DNA of 64,000 nt, from the NCBI RefSeq assembly GCF_044360475.1, contig NZ_CP043494.1, positions 1,922,001 to 1,986,000 on the forward strand, in the 5' to 3' direction. The stretch is from Archangium minus (lineage in GTDB: Bacteria; Myxococcota; Myxococcia; Myxococcales; Myxococcaceae). Shown here piece by piece: positions 36,120-44,760 of this stretch. The notes under the pieces were generated by a model. It saw only the letters and a list, made by a program, of their open reading frames with translations, made no database searches and was not told the origin of the DNA. A program made the translations under genes and the position numbers. How positions within the stretch are numbered: position 1 is the first letter of the stretch; each line of letters starts with the position of its first letter.

Positions 36120-37559
36120 ATGCGCACGCTCATCTTGTCCGCGGGCCTGCTCCTGGCCCTTTCGGCTCGGGCCCAGACGCAGGATCCTGGACAGGAGCAT
36201 CAGACCCACGGTGGGCACGAGGCACCTGGAGAGCCCTCGGCTCACGGCGAGCACGAGGCACCTGGAGAGCCCTCGGCTCACGGCGAGCACGAGGCCCATG
36301 GGCAGCACGAGGCCCACGGCGAGCACCGCGCCGGTCACATGGGCCATGCGAGCGGGGAGTCCCAGGAGGTGCGCTCGCTGCGAGACATCCCCCTGATGCG
36401 GCGGGGTTCGGGCACCTCGTGGCAGCCGGATCTCATCCCTCCGTCGATGCTGCATTGGGACGTGGCGGGGTGGGGTCTCATGTTCCAGGGTCTGCTCTTC
36501 GGCGGCTACGACGTGCAGGGCGGGCCGCGGGGAGACAGCGCGTTCACCGGAGTCGGCTGGCTGATGCTCATGGTGGACCGGGAGCTGCCTCGAGGGCAGC
36601 TTGTCGGCAGCATCATGATGAGCCCCGAGCCCTTCACGGCCGGCGCGAACGGCGGCTATCCGTTGCTGCTCCAGACGGGAGAGACCTACCAGGACGAGCC
36701 CCTGCGCGACCGGCAGCACCCGCATGATCTCTTCATGGAGCTGGCGGTCTCGTACTCGCACTACTTCTCGGACACCTGGGGGCTGCTGCTCTACGCAGCG
36801 CCCGCGGGCGAGCCGGCGTTGGGGCCCGTGGCCTTTCCGCACCGGGCCTCGGCCTGGTACGACCCGCTGGCGGCGCTGGGTCACCACTGGCAGGACGCCA
36901 CGCACATCTCCTTCGGCGTGCTGACCGCGGGCCTGCTCACGCCGACGGCGAAGCTGGAGTTCTCCTGGTTCAACGGCCGCGAGCCCGATGAGAACCGCTA
37001 CAACCTGGACCTGCGCGCGCCGGACTCGTTCTCCGTGCGGCTGTCAGCCAACCCCACGGCTCGGGTGAGCGCGCAGGTGTCCTACGGCTTCCTGCGGAGC
37101 CCCGAGTTGCTCGAGCCGGAGGTGTCGCTGCACCGGCTCACCGCCTCGGCCACGTACCACGCGCCTTTCGGCAGCAGGGGCTTCTGGGCGACCACGGCCG
37201 TCTACGGCCGCAACGTGGAGGGCGAGGAGGCGCCCACGGATTCCTTCCTCCTGGAGAGCAGCCTGGACCTGGACGGACACCACGTCGTCTTCGGTCGCAC
37301 TGAGTACGTCCGGAAGGCGGGGCATGACCTGGTGCTCCCCGAGGCGCTGGAGCACACCGTGTTCGACGTGGGCAACCTGGTGCTGGGCTACGTCTACAAC
37401 TTCGGCCCCTTCGGACCCCTGAGGCCAGGAGTGGGCGTACGGGGCTCGCTGAACGTGGTACCGGAGGGACTCGAGCCCTTCTACGGCAGCCGCACCCCGG
37501 TGGGCGGCATGGTGTACGTCCGCCTGGCGCCGGCCGGGAGCCACCCCATGAGCCGATAG
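36120..37559 (+). CDS. Outer-membrane protein with His-rich N-terminal repeats (copper-module partner)
   Basis: 479 residues with a cleavable signal (ending SARA). The mature N-terminus (about residues 22-80) is a His/Glu/Gly repeat with many HGEHE units, a probable metal-binding region. The remainder is beta-rich with alternating aromatic residues, consistent with an outer-membrane barrel, though the final segment is atypical (MSR after a valine-rich strand). It begins 99 nt after the copper ATPase on the same strand and is probably in the same transcription unit. A role in periplasmic copper sequestration or efflux is inferred from the His-rich repeats and context; the barrel family is not assigned. 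Confidence 0.8.
   Translation: MRTLILSAGLLLALSARAQTQDPGQEHQTHGGHEAPGEPSAHGEHEAPGEPSAHGEHEAHGQHEAHGEHRAGHMGHASGESQEVRSLRDIPLMRRGSGTSWQPDLIPPSMLHWDVAGWGLMFQGLLFGGYDVQGGPRGDSAFTGVGWLMLMVDRELPRGQLVGSIMMSPEPFTAGANGGYPLLLQTGETYQDEPLRDRQHPHDLFMELAVSYSHYFSDTWGLLLYAAPAGEPALGPVAFPHRASAWYDPLAALGHHWQDATHISFGVLTAGLLTPTAKLEFSWFNGREPDENRYNLDLRAPDSFSVRLSANPTARVSAQVSYGFLRSPELLEPEVSLHRLTASATYHAPFGSRGFWATTAVYGRNVEGEEAPTDSFLLESSLDLDGHHVVFGRTEYVRKAGHDLVLPEALEHTVFDVGNLVLGYVYNFGPFGPLRPGVGVRGSLNVVPEGLEPFYGSRTPVGGMVYVRLAPAGSHPMSR
36215..36286 (+). repeat. Two perfect 36-bp tandem repeats in the His-rich region
   Basis: The 36-bp unit at 36215-36250 is repeated exactly at 36251-36286 and then partially. It encodes HEAPGEPSAHGE. 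Perfect identity including third positions shows a very recent expansion, so copy number may vary between strains. Confidence 0.92.
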
Positions 37560-37616
37560 GCCACCCCTGAGCACCAGGAAGCGTGCACTCCCCGGGCGTC
37601 TCATTAGACTGGGGGC

Positions 37617-38699
37617 ATGCTTTCTTCTCGTGAGGAATCCCGCGGGTCGGGCGCGCCGTCAGGACTCGTCTCGGTGGTCCGGCTCCCCCAGAGCTGGTTC
37701 ATCCTCTGCTCCTCGCGCGAGCTGAGCAACAAGCCGCTTGCTCGCACGCTCCAGGGCCAGCCGCTCGTCCTCTTTCGCAACGAGGCCGGCAAACCCGCCG
37801 CGCTGGTGGACCGCTGCCCCCACCGCAACGTGCCGCTGTCCATGGGGCGCGTGGTGGCTGGCCAGCTCCAGTGCGGCTACCACGGCTGGCGCTTCGACGG
37901 CTCGGGCCAGTGCCGCGCCATCCCCGGCCTCATCGGAGAGCCCGGTGCGAAGTCCCGCTGTGCCTCCTGGCATGCCACGCGCGAGCAGGACGGCTTCGTC
38001 TGGGTGTACTCCACTCCCGGCGTCGAGCCCACGAACGAGCCCTACCGCTTCCCCCTGCTGGACGCCCATGGCTACAGCACCGTGCGCCGCACCCTGCGCG
38101 CGAACGGCTCGCTCCACTCCACGCTGGAGAACACGCTCGACGTGCCCCACACGGCCTTCCTCCACGGGGGCCTGTTCCGCACCGAGAAGAAGCGCAACGA
38201 AATCGAGGTGGTGGTGCGCCGGGGCGCGGACCGCGTGGAGGCCGAGTACATCGGCGAGCCTCGGCCAGAGGGGCTCGTGGGTAAGCTGCTGGCTCCGGGC
38301 GGTGGCGTGGTGCAGCACTTCGACCGCTTCCTGCTGCCGTCCATCGCCCAGGTGGAGTACCGCATCGGCGACGACAGCCACCTCCTCGTCACCTCGGCGA
38401 TGACGCCCGTGGATGACTGGGACACGCTGGTGTACGCGGTTGTCACCTTCCGCATGCCCCTGCCGCACTGGCTGGTGAAGCCGTTCCTCACTCCGGTGGC
38501 GCTGCACATCTTCCAGCAGGACGCACGCATCCTCGCGCGCCAGACGGAGACCATCCGCCGCTTTGGCTCGGAGACGTACGCGTCCACCGAGGTGGACGTG
38601 CTCGGCCCGCTCATCCTCCGCCTGTTGCGCCAGGCCGAGCGCGAGAAGGTGGCGACCTCTGTGGAGGTACAGGAGACGCGGCTGAAGATGCAGGTGTGA
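37617..38699 (+). CDS. Rieske [2Fe-2S] oxygenase (aromatic-ring-hydroxylating type)
   Basis: 360 residues. The Rieske cluster ligands are CPHRN (Cys67, His69) and CGYHGW (Cys86, His89). The mononuclear iron site is in ENTLDVPHTAFLHGG: His178 and His183 as ligands with Asp175 bridging. This is the architecture of Rieske non-haem iron oxygenases, which insert oxygen or demethylate aromatic, sterol or quinone-like substrates. The substrate is unknown, and no ferredoxin or reductase gene is adjacent. The start ATG lies in a weak ribosome-binding context. Cytoplasmic. Confidence 0.9.
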   Translation: MLSSREESRGSGAPSGLVSVVRLPQSWFILCSSRELSNKPLARTLQGQPLVLFRNEAGKPAALVDRCPHRNVPLSMGRVVAGQLQCGYHGWRFDGSGQCRAIPGLIGEPGAKSRCASWHATREQDGFVWVYSTPGVEPTNEPYRFPLLDAHGYSTVRRTLRANGSLHSTLENTLDVPHTAFLHGGLFRTEKKRNEIEVVVRRGADRVEAEYIGEPRPEGLVGKLLAPGGGVVQHFDRFLLPSIAQVEYRIGDDSHLLVTSAMTPVDDWDTLVYAVVTFRMPLPHWLVKPFLTPVALHIFQQDARILARQTETIRRFGSETYASTEVDVLGPLILRLLRQAEREKVATSVEVQETRLKMQV

Positions 38700-38821
38700 A
38701 CGGAGCGCCTGCGAGGCAGCGGACATTCCGGTGCCTTCGGGGCTCACTCACTTTCCACCAGTGCACACTGGGCCCAGGTAAGGCATGGCCGGATGTCAGG
38801 GGGGATTGTCACCCTTCCGTC

Positions 38822-39424
38822 ATGCCTTCCGTGCTGACCAACGAAAAGCTCGTTTTCGCACAGTCCGTGGACGCCCTCTTCGTGCGAGCCCTGGGGCCGC
38901 ACCTCACCCGCGAGGGACGGCGCCGGCTGAAGGACGTGGGGCTGGACCTGAGCGAGCCGTTGCGGCCCGCCTACGCGCTCGAGCAGTGGAAGGCCTTCCT
39001 GCGCGTGGCCGCGAGCGACGTCTTCCCGGCGTCCTCGCCACCGGAGGCGTGGTTCAGCCTGGGCGAGCGTTACCTGCAGGGCTTCCGGCAGACGGCGCAG
39101 GGGCGCGCGAGCATGTCGCTCGTGACGCGGCTGGGCCCTCGGCACACGCTGGAGCGGGTGCCGCACAACGTGCGCGCGGGCAACAACTTCAACGAGGTGC
39201 GGGTCGAGGAGCTGGGCACCCACGCGGCCACGCTGTGGATGAAGGACGTGATCGCCGACAACCCCTTCTTCGCGTGTGGCTTCCTCTCCGAGACGCTGCG
39301 CGCGGCTGGGGCCGGTGACATCTCCGTGCACCCGGTGGCCTTTGACGGTACGGCCGCCACCTTCCGGCTCACCTGGACGCACGCCGCCACCCGGCCGGCT
39401 GCCGTGGCGCTGACGCGGCGCTGA
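38822..39424 (+). CDS. DUF2378 (TIGR02265) family protein
   Basis: 200 residues from the ATG at 38822; the longer frame upstream is not coding-like. It matches the paralogous DUF2378 family that is expanded in Myxococcales: SVDALFVRALGPHL near the N-terminus, LGERYLQGFRQT, and the C-terminal VRVEELGTHAATLW and NPFFACGFL elements. The function of the family is unknown. An AT-rich stretch follows the gene. No membrane segments or signal peptide. Confidence 0.85.
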   Translation: MPSVLTNEKLVFAQSVDALFVRALGPHLTREGRRRLKDVGLDLSEPLRPAYALEQWKAFLRVAASDVFPASSPPEAWFSLGERYLQGFRQTAQGRASMSLVTRLGPRHTLERVPHNVRAGNNFNEVRVEELGTHAATLWMKDVIADNPFFACGFLSETLRAAGAGDISVHPVAFDGTAATFRLTWTHAATRPAAVALTRR

Positions 39425-39584
39425 GGCTCGGGACCCCGGGTTTTTCGCGGGGGTGCTCAGCACAGGGGTACACCCAGTAAAATCCGTGCTGTTGCAACAT
39501 TTTCCAGTTTATTTGAAAACAATTACGCTCCCTGTAGCCCGTCTCGGTGGATTCCGCCTCCGAGTGGCGTGTGGGTGAGCGGAC

Positions 39585-42341
39585 ATGAGCGTTCGAGTCC
39601 TGTGGTCGCGTGCGATGTGGTTGGCGCCCGTGCTGTCGTGTGTGCTGGCGGCCTGCGGTGGGTCTCCGTCGGTCAACGTGGGCTCGGGAGAGGATTCGGG
39701 CTCGGGCGGCTCGGTTGAGTCGCCTCGTGACTCCGGTACGACCCTTCCGGAAACGGACGCGGGCATCCTTGTGGATGCGGGGACGTGCCCTGGTTCCGAC
39801 ACCTGCTCGGACGAGGACGCGGGAACGAGCACCGACGCGGGAACAGAGCCAGGCGAGGACGCGGGAACAGATCCGAGCACCGATGCAGGGACCAGCACCG
39901 GCCCGGATGCGGGTGTCGAGCCTGTCTCTGATGCGGGAACGGGCACGGATACTGACGCGGGTACCAGCACAGGCCCCGACGGAGGCGTTGAGCCGGGTAC
40001 CGATGCGGGGACGGACACGGATACGGACGCGGGCACCAGCACGGAGCCGGATGCGGGCATTGAGCCGGGCACCGATGCGGGGACGGACACTGGCTCGGAC
40101 GCGGGCACCAGCACGGACCCGGACGCGGGCGTTGAGGCGGGCTCCGACGCAGGGACGGACCTGGATGCGGGCTCCGGTCCGGATGCGGGCGTCGAGCCGG
40201 GCACGGACGCGGGTACCAGCACGGGCCCAGACGCGGGTGTTGAGCCTGGCACCGATGCGGGAACGGATCTGGATGCAGGCTCTGGCCCGGACGCAGGCGT
40301 TGAACCGGGCACCGACGCAGGGACGGACCTGGATGCAGGCTCCGGCCCCGATGCGGGCGTTGAACCGGGCACCGACGCGGGAACGGGTACCGACGCGGGG
40401 ACTGCACCGCTGACCGCGAACATGGGCGGGGACAAGGTCCTCTGCGCGGGCAGGTCCACGTCCATCGGTCTGCCAGCGACTGGAGGCGTGCCTCCCTACG
40501 CGTATGCGTGGAGCGCGAGCCCCGTGTGCACGGGGTGCTTCGACAGTACCTCCGTGGCCTCGCCCACCGTAACGCCCTCGGTCACCACCACCTTCACCCA
40601 GACGGTCACCGACGCCCTCTCGCAGACCGCCTGGGCGAACACCCTGGTCACCGTGCTCCCGAACCCGGGCAGTGCCGGCACGGACCTGACGCTCGACCCC
40701 GGAGCATCCACCCTCATCGGGCCCACGCCGGTCTCCGGCGCCACCTACGCGTGGTCTTGCAACCGCGCGGATTGCGCGCTCTCGGCCAGCAACGTGGCGC
40801 AGCCGGTGGCGGGCCCCACGCGCACGACGACCTATACGCTCGAGTCCTCCAGCGGAGCGGGCTGCGATGTCCGAAGCAACATGACGGTCTGGGTCAACCT
40901 GAAGGCGACCACCATCCCGGAGGACGGAGCAACGGGCTTCCCGCTGAAGTCGGCGCTGCTCGTGCAGTTCGAGCAGCCCATTGCCCCGGCCACCCTCACC
41001 TCCGCCACGGTGCAACTCCACGATGCACTCACCGGCACTCCGGTGGCGATGACCTTCTCCTACGACGCGACCAGCCGGCAGCTCCGAGTGGTGCCCACGG
41101 ACACGAACTACGCCGCCAACACGGAGTACACCCTCACGCTCACGGGCGGGCCGTCCGGCATTGCCTCGGATGACCCCGTCCAGCCCAACCTGTTCCCCGC
41201 GGACGTGCAGGTGGACTTCACCACGGCCGCCGCTGCGGACACGACGCCCCCTGCCATCACCTTCCGCAGCCCGACGAGCGGGGCCCTGAATGTCGCCAGC
41301 AACGCCTCTGTCGTGGTGACCTTCGATGAGCCGGTGGACTCCTCGACGGTGACGGATTCCCAGTTCAAGCTCTCCAGCGCCGCCGGAGTCGTGACGGGAA
41401 CAGTGCGCTATGACGCGGCGAGCTGGACGGCCACGTTCACCCCCTGGGTCCCGCTGGCCTCCTCCACCGTCTACACAGTGTCGCTCGCGAACATCCAGGA
41501 TCTCTCCGGCAACGTGATGACCACGCCCGCGAGCTGGACCTTCACCACGGGCACGGCAGCGGACACCACGCCGCCCTCGGTGACGTCTGTGAGCCCGGTG
41601 AACGGAGCCACGGCCGTGGCCTCCTCGGACCCGCTCCAGGTGACGTTCAGCGAGAACGTGGACATCGCGAGCCTCACGGGCATCCGGCTGCTCCAGGTCT
41701 CCAACGGGACGTCCGTGGCCGGCAACGTCAGCTACAACGCCACCACGCGGGTGGCCACCTTCACGCCGACGGTGCTGCTCGGCTCGCTGACCACCTACGA
41801 GGTGAACGTGAGTGGGGTGAAGGACCTGGCGGGGAACCCCATGGCGGCCCCCTTCACGTCCCGCTTCACCACCCGGCGGACGCTTTTCTCGGACAACTTC
41901 GAGAGCGGCACGGGCGCGTGGCTCCTGCCGGCGCCCACCGGGGGGGCGCCCTGGAGCCTCACCACCGCCAACTTCCACAGCGCGCGCAACAGCCTCACCG
42001 ACAGCGCGGGCGGGAAGTACGCGAGCAACGTCGTGAGCTCCGCCGAGCTGGCGACACCGTTGAGCGTCTCGGGCCTCACGTCGGTGACGGTGCAATTCTG
42101 GATGAAGGCGCGCACGGAGAGGAACAAGGACTTCGTCTACGTCGATGCGAGCATCGACGGAGGCCCCTGGAGCCAGATTTCGGGGGGACGCTACGCGGGC
42201 AACCTGGCGTGGGCGGTGCGTTCGCTGAACCTGCCGCTCTCCGGCAAGTCGACGCTGCGCATCCGCTTCCGCCTCGAGTCCAACGCCACCAAGAGCTTCG
42301 ACGGCGTGTACATCGACGACGTCATCATCCAGTCGCCCTGA
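39585..42341 (+). CDS. Surface lipoprotein with Asp-Ala-Gly repeats, PKD-like, three Ig-like and a C-terminal anchor-type domain
   Basis: 918 residues with a lipoprotein signal ending LAAC. Residues about 50-275 are a low-complexity run of DAG-containing units. A PKD-like domain (YAWSASPVC) follows, then three SbsA-type Ig-like domains (PEDGATGFPL, SPTSGALN, SPVNGATAV) and a C-terminal domain (LFSDNFESG, VYIDDVII) resembling the choice-of-anchor J/MAM-type fold. No enzymatic motif is seen. It is a predicted outer-surface protein. A GC hairpin terminator follows the stop. Confidence 0.8.
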   Translation: MSVRVLWSRAMWLAPVLSCVLAACGGSPSVNVGSGEDSGSGGSVESPRDSGTTLPETDAGILVDAGTCPGSDTCSDEDAGTSTDAGTEPGEDAGTDPSTDAGTSTGPDAGVEPVSDAGTGTDTDAGTSTGPDGGVEPGTDAGTDTDTDAGTSTEPDAGIEPGTDAGTDTGSDAGTSTDPDAGVEAGSDAGTDLDAGSGPDAGVEPGTDAGTSTGPDAGVEPGTDAGTDLDAGSGPDAGVEPGTDAGTDLDAGSGPDAGVEPGTDAGTGTDAGTAPLTANMGGDKVLCAGRSTSIGLPATGGVPPYAYAWSASPVCTGCFDSTSVASPTVTPSVTTTFTQTVTDALSQTAWANTLVTVLPNPGSAGTDLTLDPGASTLIGPTPVSGATYAWSCNRADCALSASNVAQPVAGPTRTTTYTLESSSGAGCDVRSNMTVWVNLKATTIPEDGATGFPLKSALLVQFEQPIAPATLTSATVQLHDALTGTPVAMTFSYDATSRQLRVVPTDTNYAANTEYTLTLTGGPSGIASDDPVQPNLFPADVQVDFTTAAAADTTPPAITFRSPTSGALNVASNASVVVTFDEPVDSSTVTDSQFKLSSAAGVVTGTVRYDAASWTATFTPWVPLASSTVYTVSLANIQDLSGNVMTTPASWTFTTGTAADTTPPSVTSVSPVNGATAVASSDPLQVTFSENVDIASLTGIRLLQVSNGTSVAGNVSYNATTRVATFTPTVLLGSLTTYEVNVSGVKDLAGNPMAAPFTSRFTTRRTLFSDNFESGTGAWLLPAPTGGAPWSLTTANFHSARNSLTDSAGGKYASNVVSSAELATPLSVSGLTSVTVQFWMKARTERNKDFVYVDASIDGGPWSQISGGRYAGNLAWAVRSLNLPLSGKSTLRIRFRLESNATKSFDGVYIDDVIIQSP
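39760..40410 (+). repeat. Low-complexity DAG-coding repeat tract
   Basis: About 650 bp of imperfect repeats encode Asp-Ala-Gly with Thr/Ser/Glu/Pro spacers. Neighbouring units are nearly the same over tens of bases (for example around 40254-40380), so the tract is prone to length change. Confidence 0.88.
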
Positions 42342-42362
42342 AGAGACGCGACAGGGGTTGTT

Positions 42363-42404
42363 TCCTGGAGGGGGGCGCCTGGTTTCCGCGCACCTCCTCC
42401 AGGA
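42363..42404. terminator. Long imperfect GC hairpin terminator
   Basis: The arm from 42363 (TCCTGGAGG...) pairs with the arm ending at 42404 (...CCTCCAGGA) over about 16 positions with small mismatches, 22 nt after the lipoprotein stop. The right arm overlaps the Shine-Dalgarno of the 28-codon ORF that follows. Confidence 0.6.
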
Positions 42405-42410
42405 GGCGGC

Positions 42411-42497
42411 ATGCAGGCAGGCAAGGCGAGTGTCATCGCGGTGCTGCCGTGTGCGCTGGGCGCATGTGGCCCATGTCCGAAGCGTCTCGGGGAGTGA
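42411..42497 (+). CDS. 28-codon ORF with lipoprotein-like signal
   Basis: ATG is preceded by AGGAGG at 4 nt. The peptide has a Lys near the N-terminus, a hydrophobic core and a lipobox-like ALGAC, followed by only nine residues. It could be a truncated lipoprotein gene or a genuine small peptide. The Shine-Dalgarno is part of a hairpin with the upstream CCTCC, so translation may be occluded. No homologue is known to me. Confidence 0.35.
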   Translation: MQAGKASVIAVLPCALGACGPCPKRLGE

Positions 42498-42512
42498 GCC
42501 CGGCTGGGGATG

Positions 42513-43832
42513 TCACCCCGACGGCGGGGACATGGCTCCGGCGGAGACTCCGTCTGGCGGGAACTCCTCGACCTTGCGGACGTGGCGGGAGGCGTATCCC
42601 CGCACCGCCGCGACGAGCGTCAGGAGGCCGGCGACGATGAAGCACAGCGCGATGCCCCGGCCGCGCGAGTCGAGCAGGGCCATCGGCTTGGAGAATGCCG
42701 GGACGAAGAGGGAGACGTCGTCCATATGGTCCGCCACGAAGCCCGCGAGCAGGTACGCCAGCGGCTGGACGGACCAGGCAATCATCCCGCGCATGGCGAA
42801 GACGCGGCCCCGGAGCGGGGCTGCCACCGTTCCTTGCCAGATGGCCTGGCTGCTCCCGTCCATGATGGGGAGGCAGAGCCCCGCCAGGAAGGTGCAATAG
42901 CCAAGCATCGTCAGGCTGGGGAACAGCCCGGCGGTGGCCAGGATCAGCCCCAGCCCGCTCCCCACCGCGAGCACGCCGTGTATGCGGTTCCGCGGCCCGC
43001 CCCACGCTGCCATCACGAGGCTCCCCACCACGAGCCCCATGCCACCCTTGCTCAGCAGGGCCGAGAGCACGGCCGGGCCCGCGAGATCCAGCACCAGCGG
43101 GGGCAGCAGCACCTGCATGGAGGAGAGCGCCGCGTTGGTGACGACTGCGAATGCGAGCAGGCCGAGCAGGCCCCGGCGCTCCTTCAGGTAGTTCCACCCT
43201 TCGAGCGCTTGGTGCAGCGTCGAGGTGCTCGCCTTCGGGGTGGCCGGGCTCCCCGAGCGCGGGAGCCGGATGAGCGACACCGTGGTGATGGCGACCAGGA
43301 AGCTGATGAAGTCGATGAACACCACCATGTCCAGGTGGGTGACGCTCATCAGGAACCCCGCCAGCGGGGGGGCGATCAGGGGCACGGCGGCGTCGCTCGC
43401 CTGTGTCAGGCCGTTGGCCCGGCCCAGGTGCCGCGCGGGGACGAGCGCCGGTGTCAGCGCGGTGTACGCCGGCCGCTGGAACGCGCTGCTGACCGAAGCG
43501 ATGGCGGTGCCCACGTAGACATGCCAGGGCGTGAGCCGATCCAACGAGAGCAGCACGGCATAGGCGAGGCTGACCAGCCCCGCGCCGAGATCGCCCAACC
43601 TGATCGCGTTGCGCAGCTCCCACCGATCCACCAGCACGCCAGCGATCGGTGCCACGAGCATCCCGGGCAGGATGGTGAGGGCGGAGATCAGCGCGAAGTC
43701 CATCACCGAGCCGGTGAGGCGATACACCCAGAGCCCCAGGGCGAAGCTGGTGAGGGCGCTGCCGAGCATCGACACCGTCTGACTGCCCCAGATGATGACG
43801 AAGCGCAGCGCTCCGTTCTCAGGGGTGCTCAT
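42513..43832 (-). CDS. MFS transporter in the biosynthetic cluster
   Basis: 439 residues with about 12 predicted membrane helices and the loop 2-3 signature-like segment AGVLVDRWELRN. It is similar to drug or siderophore exporters of the MFS. It ends the minus-strand run NRPS, unknown, radical SAM, cupin, MFS and starts 12 nt after the cupin stop, so it is probably the exporter for the cluster product. Substrate and direction are inferred from this position. Confidence 0.85.
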   Translation of the reverse strand: MSTPENGALRFVIIWGSQTVSMLGSALTSFALGLWVYRLTGSVMDFALISALTILPGMLVAPIAGVLVDRWELRNAIRLGDLGAGLVSLAYAVLLSLDRLTPWHVYVGTAIASVSSAFQRPAYTALTPALVPARHLGRANGLTQASDAAVPLIAPPLAGFLMSVTHLDMVVFIDFISFLVAITTVSLIRLPRSGSPATPKASTSTLHQALEGWNYLKERRGLLGLLAFAVVTNAALSSMQVLLPPLVLDLAGPAVLSALLSKGGMGLVVGSLVMAAWGGPRNRIHGVLAVGSGLGLILATAGLFPSLTMLGYCTFLAGLCLPIMDGSSQAIWQGTVAAPLRGRVFAMRGMIAWSVQPLAYLLAGFVADHMDDVSLFVPAFSKPMALLDSRGRGIALCFIVAGLLTLVAAVRGYASRHVRKVEEFPPDGVSAGAMSPPSG

Positions 43833-43844
43833 GGCCGGGCGGCC

Positions 43845-44738
43845 TCAGCCTCGGGGGGCACTGCGGTTCAGGGAGGCATAGGCCGCGTGCAGCTTCATCC
43901 GCAGGGCGATGTGTGCCGCCACCGGCCCCACGCGCAACGTCGTCGGGATGTCCCACCACCAGAGGTTGACCGCGATGGAGGGGGAGACGGTGTGGACGCG
44001 ATGCCACCAATTCACCGGCAGGAAGAGCATCTCGCCCGGATTGAGGATGAAGTCATGGTCCGGCTGGAGCCCGCGCGCGCTCATCCGCTGGGCCACCCCC
44101 ACGTCGAGATCCACCGCGCTCAGGTCGGCGGCCCAGTCGAGCCGGGCCGGCTCGAGGAGCCTGGCCTTGGTGGGCGCGTAGAGCTGCCAGCGCTTCTGGC
44201 CGGAGAGCTGGGCGTAGAGGTTGTGGGCGCGATCCCGGTGGAGCTGAGCGAAGGTGCCGCGCGGAGCGATCCAGACAGAGGACTCGGTGAGGCGGTCCAG
44301 CCACCGGGGCGCATAGTCCGGGAAGCGGACGTCCGCTCGCAACGAGGGCACCGCCTTGAGCAGCGAGGGCCCCACCAGGTGGTTGATCTCCTCGGGTCGC
44401 TTCCCGAGCATCTCGTCCGCGATCGCGTCCAGGTTGCTTTCGAGCGGCCGCGCTGAGGAGGCCTCCACCTCGTCCAGGTAGGCGGCCAACTTCATCCTCC
44501 GTGCGCCGCCCAGCGGCGCCGAGGTGCCGGGAATGGCGCCCCAGGTGTACAGCGCCGACCGCACGGTGATCTCTGCGCCTCCGTGCATGGCTCGGAACCA
44601 CTCGAGCGTCCACTTCGAGGAGGCAGGCCAGTCCCGGGTGGCGCCGGTGAAGATGACCGGCCGCCCCGTCTTCTCCCACGACGCGAGGAACTCCTCGCGG
44701 GAGACGAGCGGGACCCGGGGAATGGCCTGTGACGTCAC
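43845..44738 (-). CDS. Cupin_8/JmjC-like 2-oxoglutarate-Fe(II) oxygenase
   Basis: 297 residues. The iron triad is visible as LHRDR (His167 and Asp169) and PVNWWHRVH (His246). The barrel strands around NLYAQLSGQKRWQLYAP and FILNPGEMLFLP are those of Cupin_8/JmjC-like proteins. Such enzymes hydroxylate amino-acid or protein side chains. Here it probably tailors the peptide (inference). The start is preceded by a strong GGAGGGGGAGGAG and lies 22 nt after the radical SAM stop. Confidence 0.87.
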   Translation of the reverse strand: MTSQAIPRVPLVSREEFLASWEKTGRPVIFTGATRDWPASSKWTLEWFRAMHGGAEITVRSALYTWGAIPGTSAPLGGARRMKLAAYLDEVEASSARPLESNLDAIADEMLGKRPEEINHLVGPSLLKAVPSLRADVRFPDYAPRWLDRLTESSVWIAPRGTFAQLHRDRAHNLYAQLSGQKRWQLYAPTKARLLEPARLDWAADLSAVDLDVGVAQRMSARGLQPDHDFILNPGEMLFLPVNWWHRVHTVSPSIAVNLWWWDIPTTLRVGPVAAHIALRMKLHAAYASLNRSAPRG

Positions 44739-44760
44739 GATGTGCTCCTCCCCCTCCGTG

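Noticed and set aside
33999..36905. 968-codon minus-strand ORF
   Set aside because: Antisense shadow of the copper ATPase and the His-rich protein gene, produced by high third-position GC.
39369..42095. 908-codon minus-strand ORF
   Set aside because: Antisense to the DAG-repeat lipoprotein; Arg/Ala/Gly-rich with no domain signature.
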